NCBI GenBank assembly: GCA_002435745.1
Contig: DIWT01000051.1
Coordinates: 1-12,506, forward strand
Source of the DNA: a bacterium UBP15_UBA6099
Lineage (GTDB): Bacteria; UBP15; UBA6099
Length of the DNA stretch: 12,506 nucleotides
Direction of reading: 5' to 3'
Part shown: piece by piece, positions 5,869 through 12,506 of the stretch
Numbering within the stretch: position 1 is the first letter of the stretch
Layout: each line of letters opens with the position of its first letter
Translations under genes and position numbers: made by a program
Notes under the pieces: model-generated
Databases searched by the model: none
What the model saw: only the letters and a program-made list of their open reading frames with translations
What the model was told of the DNA's origin: nothing

Positions 5869-8800
5869 ATGAACATCGACAAGGCGGATTATCCGAAAAA
5901 AGACACGAAGAAAATTCTTGATAAGTTATTCAATGACTTCAAGGCGGACGCCGCGTCGGACGCGTCTGTCGAGGCGCAGAAAGCGGCATATCTGGCGGCG
6001 CGTCTGCTGAACCGGGCTATAGAGCTTGAAACGCCGGAGGAGCGCCGCAAACAGGACTCGCTCGCGCAGTTGACCCGCTCTCCCGCGGACAAAGCGATGA
6101 TAATGAAGCTCACAGACCAGAGTTTCAGGTCGAGCAATCCCCGCAGAGTGGCAAACCAGATAGTGCATCTGCTGAAGACGCGGGATATCCCCGGATTCAT
6201 GGGAAAGCTTGACCGCTCTCTGCTTGAGATATTCAGGACGTTCGGGAATTTTCTGCCGGAGTTGTCGGTTCCGATAGTGAAGATGAAGATGAGAAGCACG
6301 AGCGACAATATGATACTGGCGGCGGAGCCGGAGCCGCTGAAAAGGCATCTTGAGAGGCGGCATTCTCAGAATCTGAGGATGAACGTTAATTTTCTCGGCG
6401 AGGCGGTGCTGGGAGAGGCGGAGGCGGCGCGCCGCTACGAGCAATATATCAAGGCGCTTGCGAACCCGGAAGTGGAAGTGGTCTCGATAAAGATATCAAC
6501 CATATACTCTCAGATATCGCCAGTGTCTGCGGAGCACACAATAGGAACGCTCTGCGACAGGCTTGAGAAACTGTATCAGGAGGCGGCGCGGCATGAGTTC
6601 GAGCGCCACGACGGGGAGCGCGTCCCGAAGTTCGTCTACCTCGACATGGAGGAATACCGGGACATGTTTCTGACGGCGGAGGCTTTCATGCGAACTCTGG
6701 ACAGGCCGAGCATGAAGGATGTGTCCGCCGGAATAGTGTTGCAGGCGTACATCCCGGATTCTTACCTTACGCAGTTGAGGTTGAACGAATGGGCGCGCAA
6801 GCGGGTAGCGGCGGGCGGACGCCCCATCACGATCCGCATCGTCAAAGGCGCCAACCTCGAAGTTGAAAAAACTGAATCGAGCATTAAAGACTGGGCCGTG
6901 CCGCAGTATGAATTGAAGATCGAATCGGACGCGAATTTCAAGCGGATGCTGCTGGAAGGGCTGAAGGAAGAAAATATGGCGTCGGTCAGGCTCGGAGTGG
7001 CGTCGCACAACCTCTTCGACCTCGCTTTGGGCATCGTTCTGGCGGCTGATCAGGGAGCGATGGAGCGCGTCCAGCTTGAGATGCTCGAAGGCATGGCGGA
7101 CCATATATGCCGCGCTATCAGCGAGGTCACCGAGAGGATTCTTCTATACGCTCCGGCGACGCGCAGGGAGGATTTCATCTCCGCGATAGGGTATCTTACG
7201 CGGCGGCTGGACGAAAACACGGGGCCGGGCAACTTCCTGAGCCATTCATTCGACCTTCAAGTCGGCGACGAGAAATGGCGCAAGCTGGAAAAGGATTTCT
7301 ATGATTCATGGCGGATGGCGGACACGGCGAGCGCGGAGCCGCGAAGGAAACAGGACAGGAACAAGGAAGTCGATGAAGAAGCGGCGCGGGCGCGGCTCGC
7401 GGGCGGTTTCGTCAACGAGCCAGACACCGATTTCTCGCTTCCGGCCAACCAGAAGTGGGCGGAGAGTATAGTCGCCATATGGCAACCGCTGTGCGGAGAC
7501 AAGGCGTTCGAGTTGCCGCTGGTAATCGCGGGAGAAGAGATATACGAGGGGCGTGAAATCGCCGAGTCGACGGACCCGTCGAGGCCGGGAGTTGTCGTGG
7601 CGCGATTCAGGATGGGAACACGCGAGGATGTGGAGGCGGCGGTTCGGGCCGCGAAGTGCGACCCGGACGGCTGGCGCGCGCTGCCGGTGGAAGAGAGAAG
7701 CCGGATGCTGGCGAAAGCGGCGATGGAGCTTAGAAAGGCCCGGGCCGATCTTATGGGAGCCGCGCTCGCCGAAGGCGGCAAAATTCTTCCAGAATCCGAC
7801 CCCGAAGTGTCCGAGGCTGTGGATTTCGCAGAGTACTACTCGCGCTCGGCGGAGATGTTCGAGGCTAGAAAGAATCTGAAATGTTCGGGAAAGGGAGTCG
7901 TCGCGGTTGTGTCGCCGTGGAACTTCCCGATAGCGATACCTTGCGGAGGAGTGGCCGCCGGGCTGGCGGCGGGCAACACGGTGATACTGAAACCGGCGTC
8001 GGACACCGCGCTGACGGCGTATGAGATGTGCAAATGCTTCTGGCGGGCCGGCGTGTCTAAAAACGCGTTGCAGTTTTTGCCATGCTCAGGAAGTTCGGCG
8101 GGGGCGAAACTCGCCTCTCACCCGGATGTGGACGCCGTGATACTCACCGGCGGAACGGACACTGCGTTCAGGATGCTCAAGGCGAAACCGGACATGACGC
8201 TGTACGCGGAAACGGGCGGAAAAAACGCGACGATAGTGACGGCGATGTCCGACCGGGATCAGGCGATAAAGAACGTGATACAGTCGGCGTTCGGGCACAG
8301 CGGCCAGAAGTGTTCGGCCACGTCGCTGCTGATACTTGAAGAAGAAGTGTTCGAGGACGAGTTGTTCAGGCGGCAGTTGGAGGACGCGGTTAAGAGCCTC
8401 AAGGTCGGGCCGGCGTGGCGGCTGGAAACAAAAGTCGGGCCTATGATCAGACCGCCTTCGGGCGACTTGAAAAAGGCGCTCGCGTCTCTTGAGCCGGGCG
8501 AGGAATGGGCGGTCGAGCCGAGACCGGCGGACGGCAATCCTTGCCTGTGGTCGCCCGGAGTGAAGTGGAACGTCGCTCCCGGCGCTCACTCCCACCTGAC
8601 AGAACTGTTCGGCCCTGTTCTATCGGTGATGAAAGCAGGGAGCCTCGCCGAAGCGGTGTCCCTGATTCACATGACGGGATACGGCCTGACGTCCGGGATA
8701 GAAAGCCTCGACGAGAGGGAGTGCGAATACTGGAAAGAGCATGTGGCCGCCGGGAATCTGTACATCAACCGGGGAACCACGGGGGCGGTCGTGCTGAGGC

Positions 8801-9543
8801 AGCCGTTCGGCGGCATGGGCAAATCCGCGTTCGGCCCCGGAGTGAAAGCGGGCGGCCCGAACTACGCGGCTCTGTTCATGGATTTCAAAGAGATCGACCT
8901 GCCGGACGGCAGCGAATATCTTGCCGATCCTCAACTTCAAAAATACGTCGCCGCCGTCCTTGAAATGGGGAAACTTAACAGGATCCCAATGTGGGAGGCG
9001 GAAAAGATAATCGCGTCCGCCAGAAGCTGCCACTTGTCGGCGATCGAGGAGTTCTACCAGACTCACGACCACTTCAAATTGCGCGGACAGGACAATTTCA
9101 GGAGATACCTGCCTGTCGAGAAAATGATGATACGACTGCATCCGGACGATTCGTATTTCGACATAGCCGCGCGGATATGCGCGGCAAGAATCGCCGGTTG
9201 CTCGGTCATTGTGAGCATGCCCGAAGGCATGGATCCGGAGACAGCGTCAATAGCGGCGGATCTCGCGTCATCGCTGGGAGGGAGAATCACTTTCGGCGAA
9301 CACAGCGACGGAGACGCGGCCAGAATGATTTTTGACCGCTCGATAGACCGGATAAGATACGCGGCGCCGGACCGCGCCCCCATTCTAATACTGTCGGCGG
9401 CGGCGGAGACCGGTTTGTGCGTCGCCCGAACGCCAGTAGCTATGGACGGCCGCATCGAGCTTATCTGGCACATGCGCGAACAGAGCGTCAGCAACAACTA
9501 TCATAGATACGGCAACCTCGGAGACCGGCAAACCGAAGAATAA
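5869..9543 (+). CDS. putA: bifunctional proline dehydrogenase / L-glutamate-gamma-semialdehyde dehydrogenase
   Basis: This 1224-residue PutA oxidises proline to pyrroline-5-carboxylate with FAD, then the open semialdehyde to glutamate with NAD+, with the intermediate channelled between the two sites. Residues about 1-150 are a helical arm. The proline dehydrogenase barrel (about 165-465) has FLGEAVLGEAEA (175-186), K208, VKGAN (325-329), and YLTRRLDEN, in which R445, R446 and E449 align with proline-binding residues of E. coli PutA. The aldehyde dehydrogenase part (about 500-1000) has SPWNF (682-686), TGGTD (760-764), catalytic base E781 and nucleophile C815 in GQKCSATS. The C-terminal region has RGQDNFRRYLP (1072-1082) and EQSVSNNYHRYGNLG (1204-1218), as in long type B/C enzymes. 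There is no N-terminal ribbon-helix-helix, so it should not repress itself. The ATG at 5869 follows a GGGGGA SD (5858-5863). The gene is alone under its own promoter. Confidence 0.96.
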   Translation: MNIDKADYPKKDTKKILDKLFNDFKADAASDASVEAQKAAYLAARLLNRAIELETPEERRKQDSLAQLTRSPADKAMIMKLTDQSFRSSNPRRVANQIVHLLKTRDIPGFMGKLDRSLLEIFRTFGNFLPELSVPIVKMKMRSTSDNMILAAEPEPLKRHLERRHSQNLRMNVNFLGEAVLGEAEAARRYEQYIKALANPEVEVVSIKISTIYSQISPVSAEHTIGTLCDRLEKLYQEAARHEFERHDGERVPKFVYLDMEEYRDMFLTAEAFMRTLDRPSMKDVSAGIVLQAYIPDSYLTQLRLNEWARKRVAAGGRPITIRIVKGANLEVEKTESSIKDWAVPQYELKIESDANFKRMLLEGLKEENMASVRLGVASHNLFDLALGIVLAADQGAMERVQLEMLEGMADHICRAISEVTERILLYAPATRREDFISAIGYLTRRLDENTGPGNFLSHSFDLQVGDEKWRKLEKDFYDSWRMADTASAEPRRKQDRNKEVDEEAARARLAGGFVNEPDTDFSLPANQKWAESIVAIWQPLCGDKAFELPLVIAGEEIYEGREIAESTDPSRPGVVVARFRMGTREDVEAAVRAAKCDPDGWRALPVEERSRMLAKAAMELRKARADLMGAALAEGGKILPESDPEVSEAVDFAEYYSRSAEMFEARKNLKCSGKGVVAVVSPWNFPIAIPCGGVAAGLAAGNTVILKPASDTALTAYEMCKCFWRAGVSKNALQFLPCSGSSAGAKLASHPDVDAVILTGGTDTAFRMLKAKPDMTLYAETGGKNATIVTAMSDRDQAIKNVIQSAFGHSGQKCSATSLLILEEEVFEDELFRRQLEDAVKSLKVGPAWRLETKVGPMIRPPSGDLKKALASLEPGEEWAVEPRPADGNPCLWSPGVKWNVAPGAHSHLTELFGPVLSVMKAGSLAEAVSLIHMTGYGLTSGIESLDERECEYWKEHVAAGNLYINRGTTGAVVLRQPFGGMGKSAFGPGVKAGGPNYAALFMDFKEIDLPDGSEYLADPQLQKYVAAVLEMGKLNRIPMWEAEKIIASARSCHLSAIEEFYQTHDHFKLRGQDNFRRYLPVEKMMIRLHPDDSYFDIAARICAARIAGCSVIVSMPEGMDPETASIAADLASSLGGRITFGEHSDGDAARMIFDRSIDRIRYAAPDRAPILILSAAAETGLCVARTPVAMDGRIELIWHMREQSVSNNYHRYGNLGDRQTEE

Positions 9544-9756
9544 CGCGGCGTGTTGTCATGTTCGCCGGAAGCCCCGCCGGGTCTCCCCTCCTCAACAATC
9601 ACCCGAATCCGCCGTTGTAATCCGGGGTTGTCTGGATGCCGCGACTGCCGGGGTTTGAAGCGCGTCGCGCCCGCCGGGGTCATCCCGGTAGATAGCCCTG
9701 AGCCTGTTTGCTATTGCGGAGTGTCTTTCATGGAGAGCGGGCGGTTTACTCGGCAA
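9544..9756. other. non-coding gap, possible dispersed repeat
   Basis: This GC-rich gap follows putA. A plus-strand frame is open here (9550-9762), but it has no SD and an odd composition rich in P, R, C and G. The opposite strand also stays open. CCGGGG occurs three times at a spacing of about 26 bp (9622-9627, 9648-9653, 9674-9679), all in the same orientation. The low-complexity, coding-unlike character resembles short intergenic repeats that give spurious ORFs in many genomes. That is a suspicion only, since no second copy is in this window. Confidence 0.35.
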
Positions 9757-9785
9757 TTGTAAAATGTTTTTGTTTAATTTAGAAT
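9757..9785 (+). promoter_or_regulatory. sigma-70 promoter of the exported-protein pair
   Basis: TTGTAA (9757-9762) and TAGAAT (9780-9785) are separated by exactly 17 bp in a short AT-rich stretch. Transcription should start near 9792, only 6 nt before the first ATG (9798) and 21 nt before the second in-frame ATG (9813). Confidence 0.75.
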
Positions 9786-9797
9786 GAATCACGATTT

Positions 9798-11123
9798 ATG
9801 CGGGAAAAAGAAATGCTCAAACGCGGTTGTCAGACATACTTGAAAGACGCTCCCGCGCAGGGGTCGCGCCGCTTTGCGGCAGGCGCGCGGACGCTCTGCG
9901 CGTGTTTGGCGCTGACGCTCGTCTTCGCCGCCTCGGCAAAGGCGCAGGTTCCGCGCTCGGAGGACGTCGCCCGCGAAATTGAATATGTGAACGGCATGGC
10001 TCTCAAGGGGACGGCTGACGGCGACATGGACACCATCGCGCGGGCGCACCGCGCCTTCGCCAACCTCGAAATGGTCGTCAAGACGGTTCCCAACGCGAAA
10101 GACAGGGTTCTTTTTCTCGTGGCGATAGCGTACAGCTACATTGACGTCTGCCCGGTGTCTGCCGCGCTCCAGCTTTCCTACGCCACCAATCCCTCCGGTT
10201 TCAGTTTCGACTGCGTAGAGAGGGTGGATTACCATTTCAATTCGGCAATCCGGGGCGCGGAAAAAGCGGAGGGCCTTTCAGGCTCCGCGATGGCGGACAT
10301 CTCTTTCCTAATCGGCGTGGGATACGACCGCCTGAGGAACAACATGAAGGGCGTCTCTGAAGAGGGCGCCGAACGGTTTGAGAAAATGGCGTTGCGGCAC
10401 TTCCGCAAGTCGGTCGAACTCGGCCCCGGTTTCGACGGCGTCAGGGACATCCTGTCGGCGTATGAGAAGGGCGATGTGAAATCCGTCGTGTCACACGAGA
10501 AGTTCCGCGAGTTGCACAGGCTGCTGTACATCGACCGGGCGTTGCCGCAGCCTGCGTATCAGCCCGGCGACGGGGGCAATCCTCTGACACCTCCGGCGGC
10601 GACGGAGGCGGACGAAAACCTTTATATCGACTACCACTGGCGGTTTTCCGCGCGCAAGCCGGACGCTTCGTGGCGGTACTCCGTCCGCAAGTCTCACTCC
10701 TCGCTTCACCTTTCCATAGAAAAATCGCCGCCCGACCCCGGCTCAGGCTCCGGGCTTAACATCGTGTGCCGCTCTCTCTCATCTTCATCCGCCTCTATGT
10801 CCGTCGAGGCCCACATAGAAAACAGCGTGCAGATGCTAATGTCGGCGGGCTACAACATCGCCAGCCGGAAACCGATAACGCATCAGGGGGTGCCGGCGCA
10901 GGAAATAATCTCGACGCACGAATACGCGAATATCATCAAAACGGCCGCGCCCGGCGGCTCCGGCCCCGACGCCCAACCGTCCAAACTCGTCTCCAAACAA
11001 TATATGATTATCGTCATTTCCAACGGCATCGAGTACATCATTTCGTTCAACAGCCTCGAACCGGATTTCGCAAGGATATTCCCCGAATACAAGATGATCG
11101 CGAACACTGTGACAATGTTCTGA
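9798..11123 (+). CDS. exported protein of unknown function, helical-repeat N-terminal half
   Basis: This protein is 441 residues long, and no family is recognised with certainty. A signal peptide is visible: basic n-region, hydrophobic core LCACLALTLVFAA (33-45), and probable cleavage after SAKA (46-49), so the mature protein should be periplasmic or secreted. Residues about 55-245 are helix-rich and TPR-like, for example RAHRAFANLEMVVK and ALRHFRKSVELGPGFDG. A Gly/Pro linker (about 253-270) leads to a C-terminal domain that ends in beta-like YMIIVISNGIEYIISF and FPEYKMIANTVTMF. The closing pattern recalls PsbP/DcrB-like lipid or stress domains, but weakly. Neither start has a clear SD. The ATG at 9813 (residue 6) fits the predicted transcript start better and gives a shorter n-region, so the true start may be there. 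The next gene follows after 25 bp, so the two are probably cotranscribed. Confidence 0.75.
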   Translation: MREKEMLKRGCQTYLKDAPAQGSRRFAAGARTLCACLALTLVFAASAKAQVPRSEDVAREIEYVNGMALKGTADGDMDTIARAHRAFANLEMVVKTVPNAKDRVLFLVAIAYSYIDVCPVSAALQLSYATNPSGFSFDCVERVDYHFNSAIRGAEKAEGLSGSAMADISFLIGVGYDRLRNNMKGVSEEGAERFEKMALRHFRKSVELGPGFDGVRDILSAYEKGDVKSVVSHEKFRELHRLLYIDRALPQPAYQPGDGGNPLTPPAATEADENLYIDYHWRFSARKPDASWRYSVRKSHSSLHLSIEKSPPDPGSGSGLNIVCRSLSSSSASMSVEAHIENSVQMLMSAGYNIASRKPITHQGVPAQEIISTHEYANIIKTAAPGGSGPDAQPSKLVSKQYMIIVISNGIEYIISFNSLEPDFARIFPEYKMIANTVTMF

Positions 11124-11148
11124 CGGGGTCTCGGCCCCGGAGGCGCGC

Positions 11149-12243
11149 GTGGCTATCGCATCCGGAAAACTCATCATCGCGCTCGCGCTTGCGGCTATAA
11201 TCGGCGTTGCGGCTTTTCGCGCATCCGCGGTTGAAGACGCTGACCGCCCCGCTCTCCTTTCTCTCCCCGCCGCAGAATGGTCTCTGTCCCCCCTGCCGCT
11301 TCCTTCCGAGGAACTCGGCGAAATGCTAGCGGGGATGGACGACATTCATTCCGACGAAACAGGGTTCAGCGCCTCAACGCTGTTCGATTTGCGGAAAAAC
11401 ATCAAAGGAGAGATTGTGTTCGAAGCGGCGGGCCGGACGCTGTCTCGTTCCAGACCAGCCGAGACCGGAGTCTCCGCGCTCTTTCCGGGCGCTCAGCCGT
11501 CCGCCGCGCATTCCGGCGGCGCTCTGGCCTTCATTGACCGCGGCGCGACTGTCTCTAAACTCTCTATCTACAATTTTTCGCAGGAAAAACCGAGGGCGGT
11601 TTACTCAACGCCGGACGCTCTAGCCCGCCCGGCGCTGTCGCCCGACGCGTCCGCCGCCGCCGCAGTCATAATCTCGCTCTCAAACTTGGAACGCAAGTTG
11701 CTGATTATCAATACTTCCGACGGTTCGTTCTTCGCTCCCCGGCTGACCTTCGACTTTCACTCCGCCGCGTGGAATCCCGCAGACGGTTCGCTGTGGGTCG
11801 CTCTGAAGAAATGTCCGCCGGGAGACGGCTCTCCCCGGCTGTGCTTCGACCGCGCCGCGCCTTCCGGCGGCGGAGTCTCAAGCGTTTTCATTCCGTTGAA
11901 GCCATCGGATGAAAACGGAGCCGTCCCCTCTTTCGCGGCGATGCGGGGCGCGGCATTCAGCTTTTCACCCTCCGGAAAAAAGATTCTCGTTTACGACGAG
12001 CGTTCCGCCGACGGTTTGTTTTACGTCGCGGACGTCGCTTCCGGGGAAACATCGAAAAACGCTTTCAAATCGCCCGCAGGCGCGGCCATACAGTTTGATT
12101 CCCTAGCATGGGGCCGGGATGACGATTCTTTCGTTTTCACATATCTGGGAAACATCTGGGTAAAATTGTCCGACGAGAGCGCCCCGCCCTTCCCCGCTAT
12201 AATCGGATCCGCCGCCGCTTCCCCCCCCGTTTGGCTGCCTTAA
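11149..12243 (+). CDS. exported propeller-like protein of unknown function
   Basis: This 364-residue protein starts with GTG at 11149, five bases after a strong SD (GGAGG, 11139-11143). The first 27 residues are a signal peptide: K7, a hydrophobic core LIIALALAAIIGVAA, and probable cleavage after ASA (25-27). The rest has no further membrane segment and shows repeated short beta motifs of the TolB/PD40 type: PALSPDAS near 161-168 then LLIINTSDG, AAWNPADGSLWVAL, FSFSPSGKKILVY (270-282) then LFYVADVASGET, and LAWGRDDDSFVF (319-330) then GNIWVKL. These suggest a beta-propeller fold in the periplasm, often used for protein or polysaccharide contacts. No enzyme motif is visible. It lies 25 bp after the helical-repeat exported protein, and a small GC hairpin (11124-11138) just precedes its SD. 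The pair may act together. The fold is inferred from pattern only. Confidence 0.78.
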   Translation: MAIASGKLIIALALAAIIGVAAFRASAVEDADRPALLSLPAAEWSLSPLPLPSEELGEMLAGMDDIHSDETGFSASTLFDLRKNIKGEIVFEAAGRTLSRSRPAETGVSALFPGAQPSAAHSGGALAFIDRGATVSKLSIYNFSQEKPRAVYSTPDALARPALSPDASAAAAVIISLSNLERKLLIINTSDGSFFAPRLTFDFHSAAWNPADGSLWVALKKCPPGDGSPRLCFDRAAPSGGGVSSVFIPLKPSDENGAVPSFAAMRGAAFSFSPSGKKILVYDERSADGLFYVADVASGETSKNAFKSPAGAAIQFDSLAWGRDDDSFVFTYLGNIWVKLSDESAPPFPAIIGSAAASPPVWLP

Positions 12244-12314
12244 CCCCGAACCCTTCGCTATAATTGCGCCTTCGTGGCTTTGTGGGTATTAATAATCACC
12301 ATCAACTTTTTTCA

Positions 12315-12323
12315 TGATATAAT
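12315..12323 (+). promoter_or_regulatory. extended -10 promoter before the truncated membrane gene
   Basis: TGATATAAT at 12315-12323 carries a consensus TATAAT with the TG extension. A second TATAAT lies at 12259-12264, and both are followed by TGC. No strong -35 box is seen for either. The downstream element would start transcripts near 12330, just ahead of the partial gene. Confidence 0.55.
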
Positions 12324-12363
12324 TGCTTTACTTGCTTGATTCCACGTTAAAAAGGGCTGTTTC

Positions 12364-12506
12364 TTGTATACGCAAAATATGACAAAGAATAATAAAGCCT
12401 TAAAGAAACTAAATTTGAAAAGCATCTTCGCTAGTTTATTTCTATCAATCCTTCTTTTTTTACTTATTTATATACCGGATACATTTACTAAGCCGGTCAT
12501 AAGTAA
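12364..12506 (+). CDS. 5' part of an AT-rich membrane-protein gene (truncated by window end)
   Basis: The frame is open from TTG 12364, or ATG 12379, to the end of the window, giving 42-47 residues. A lysine-rich start (TKNNKALKKLNLK) is followed by one strongly hydrophobic helix, SIFASLFLSILLFLLIYI, and then PDTFTKPVIS, so the product begins as an inner-membrane protein. The TTG has AAAAAGGG 7 bases upstream. The ATG has no SD, so the TTG is slightly preferred. Base and codon use are AT-rich, unlike the GC-rich genes to the left, which hints at a different origin, for example a laterally acquired surface or transport gene. The family cannot be recognised from so short a piece. Confidence 0.5.
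   Translation, partial: MYTQNMTKNNKALKKLNLKSIFASLFLSILLFLLIYIPDTFTKPVIS

Noticed and set aside
5926..9497. Several minus-strand frames opposite putA (6496-7104, 7299-7781, 8086-8595, 8620-9141 and others)
   Set aside because: All are shadows of the strongly conserved PutA frame, without ribosome sites.
9550..9762. 70-codon plus-strand frame after putA
   Set aside because: It begins at GTG with no SD, has a composition unlike the neighbours and overlaps the promoter of the next gene. It is kept only as a possible repeat.
9820..9880. Twin-arginine export signal in SRRF of the exported helical-repeat protein
   Set aside because: The order does not match S/T-R-R-x-F-L-K, so a general Sec signal is the simpler reading.
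10836..11345. Minus-strand 169-codon frame across the gap of the exported-protein pair
   Set aside because: It is antisense to two genes with signal peptides and good context, with no motif of its own.

Overview
The window comes from a GC-rich bacterial chromosome, probably Gram-negative: it carries two genes for exported, periplasm-type proteins, one of them with propeller-like repeats reminiscent of TolB. Genes are tightly packed, Shine-Dalgarno (SD) sites of the GGAGG type precede several starts, and short sigma-70-like promoters can be read in most gaps. The species cannot be named from sequence alone. An uncultivated, deltaproteobacteria-like lineage is only a guess. No rRNA, tRNA, insertion sequence or CRISPR array was seen.

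Layout. Bases 1-145 hold two stem-loops, one of them a clear bidirectional terminator. Bases 146-2636 form a minus-strand operon: promoter, a small SCP2-like lipid-binding protein, then the N- and C-terminal halves of a split transketolase. Bases 2721-3806 hold, on the plus strand, a 39-residue single-helix membrane peptide gene with a good SD and a TauE/SafE-family exporter. Bases 3863-5049 hold a class II Fic AMP-transferase with a C-terminal winged helix. Its promoter is preceded by two, and its 3' end contains three, tandem copies of the 11-bp unit TTTATCGGCGG. A GNAT acetyltransferase follows (5233-5724). Bases 5869-9543 encode a 1224-residue bifunctional proline dehydrogenase / glutamate-semialdehyde dehydrogenase (PutA) with no visible ribbon-helix-helix domain. 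Bases 9798-12243 are a two-gene unit for exported proteins of unknown function, a helical-repeat protein and a propeller-like protein. From about 12265 the base composition turns AT-rich and a truncated membrane-protein gene runs off the end.

How the genes work together. The transketolase halves should form one enzyme of the non-oxidative pentose phosphate pathway, and PutA oxidises proline to glutamate, so the core is housekeeping carbon and nitrogen metabolism. The most unusual part is the Fic locus. The 11-bp repeats lie one helical turn apart directly upstream of its -35 box and recur inside its stop-proximal coding sequence. This suggests autoregulation through the winged helix, a recombination- or slippage-prone module, or both. 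That reading is inference from the sequence pattern.
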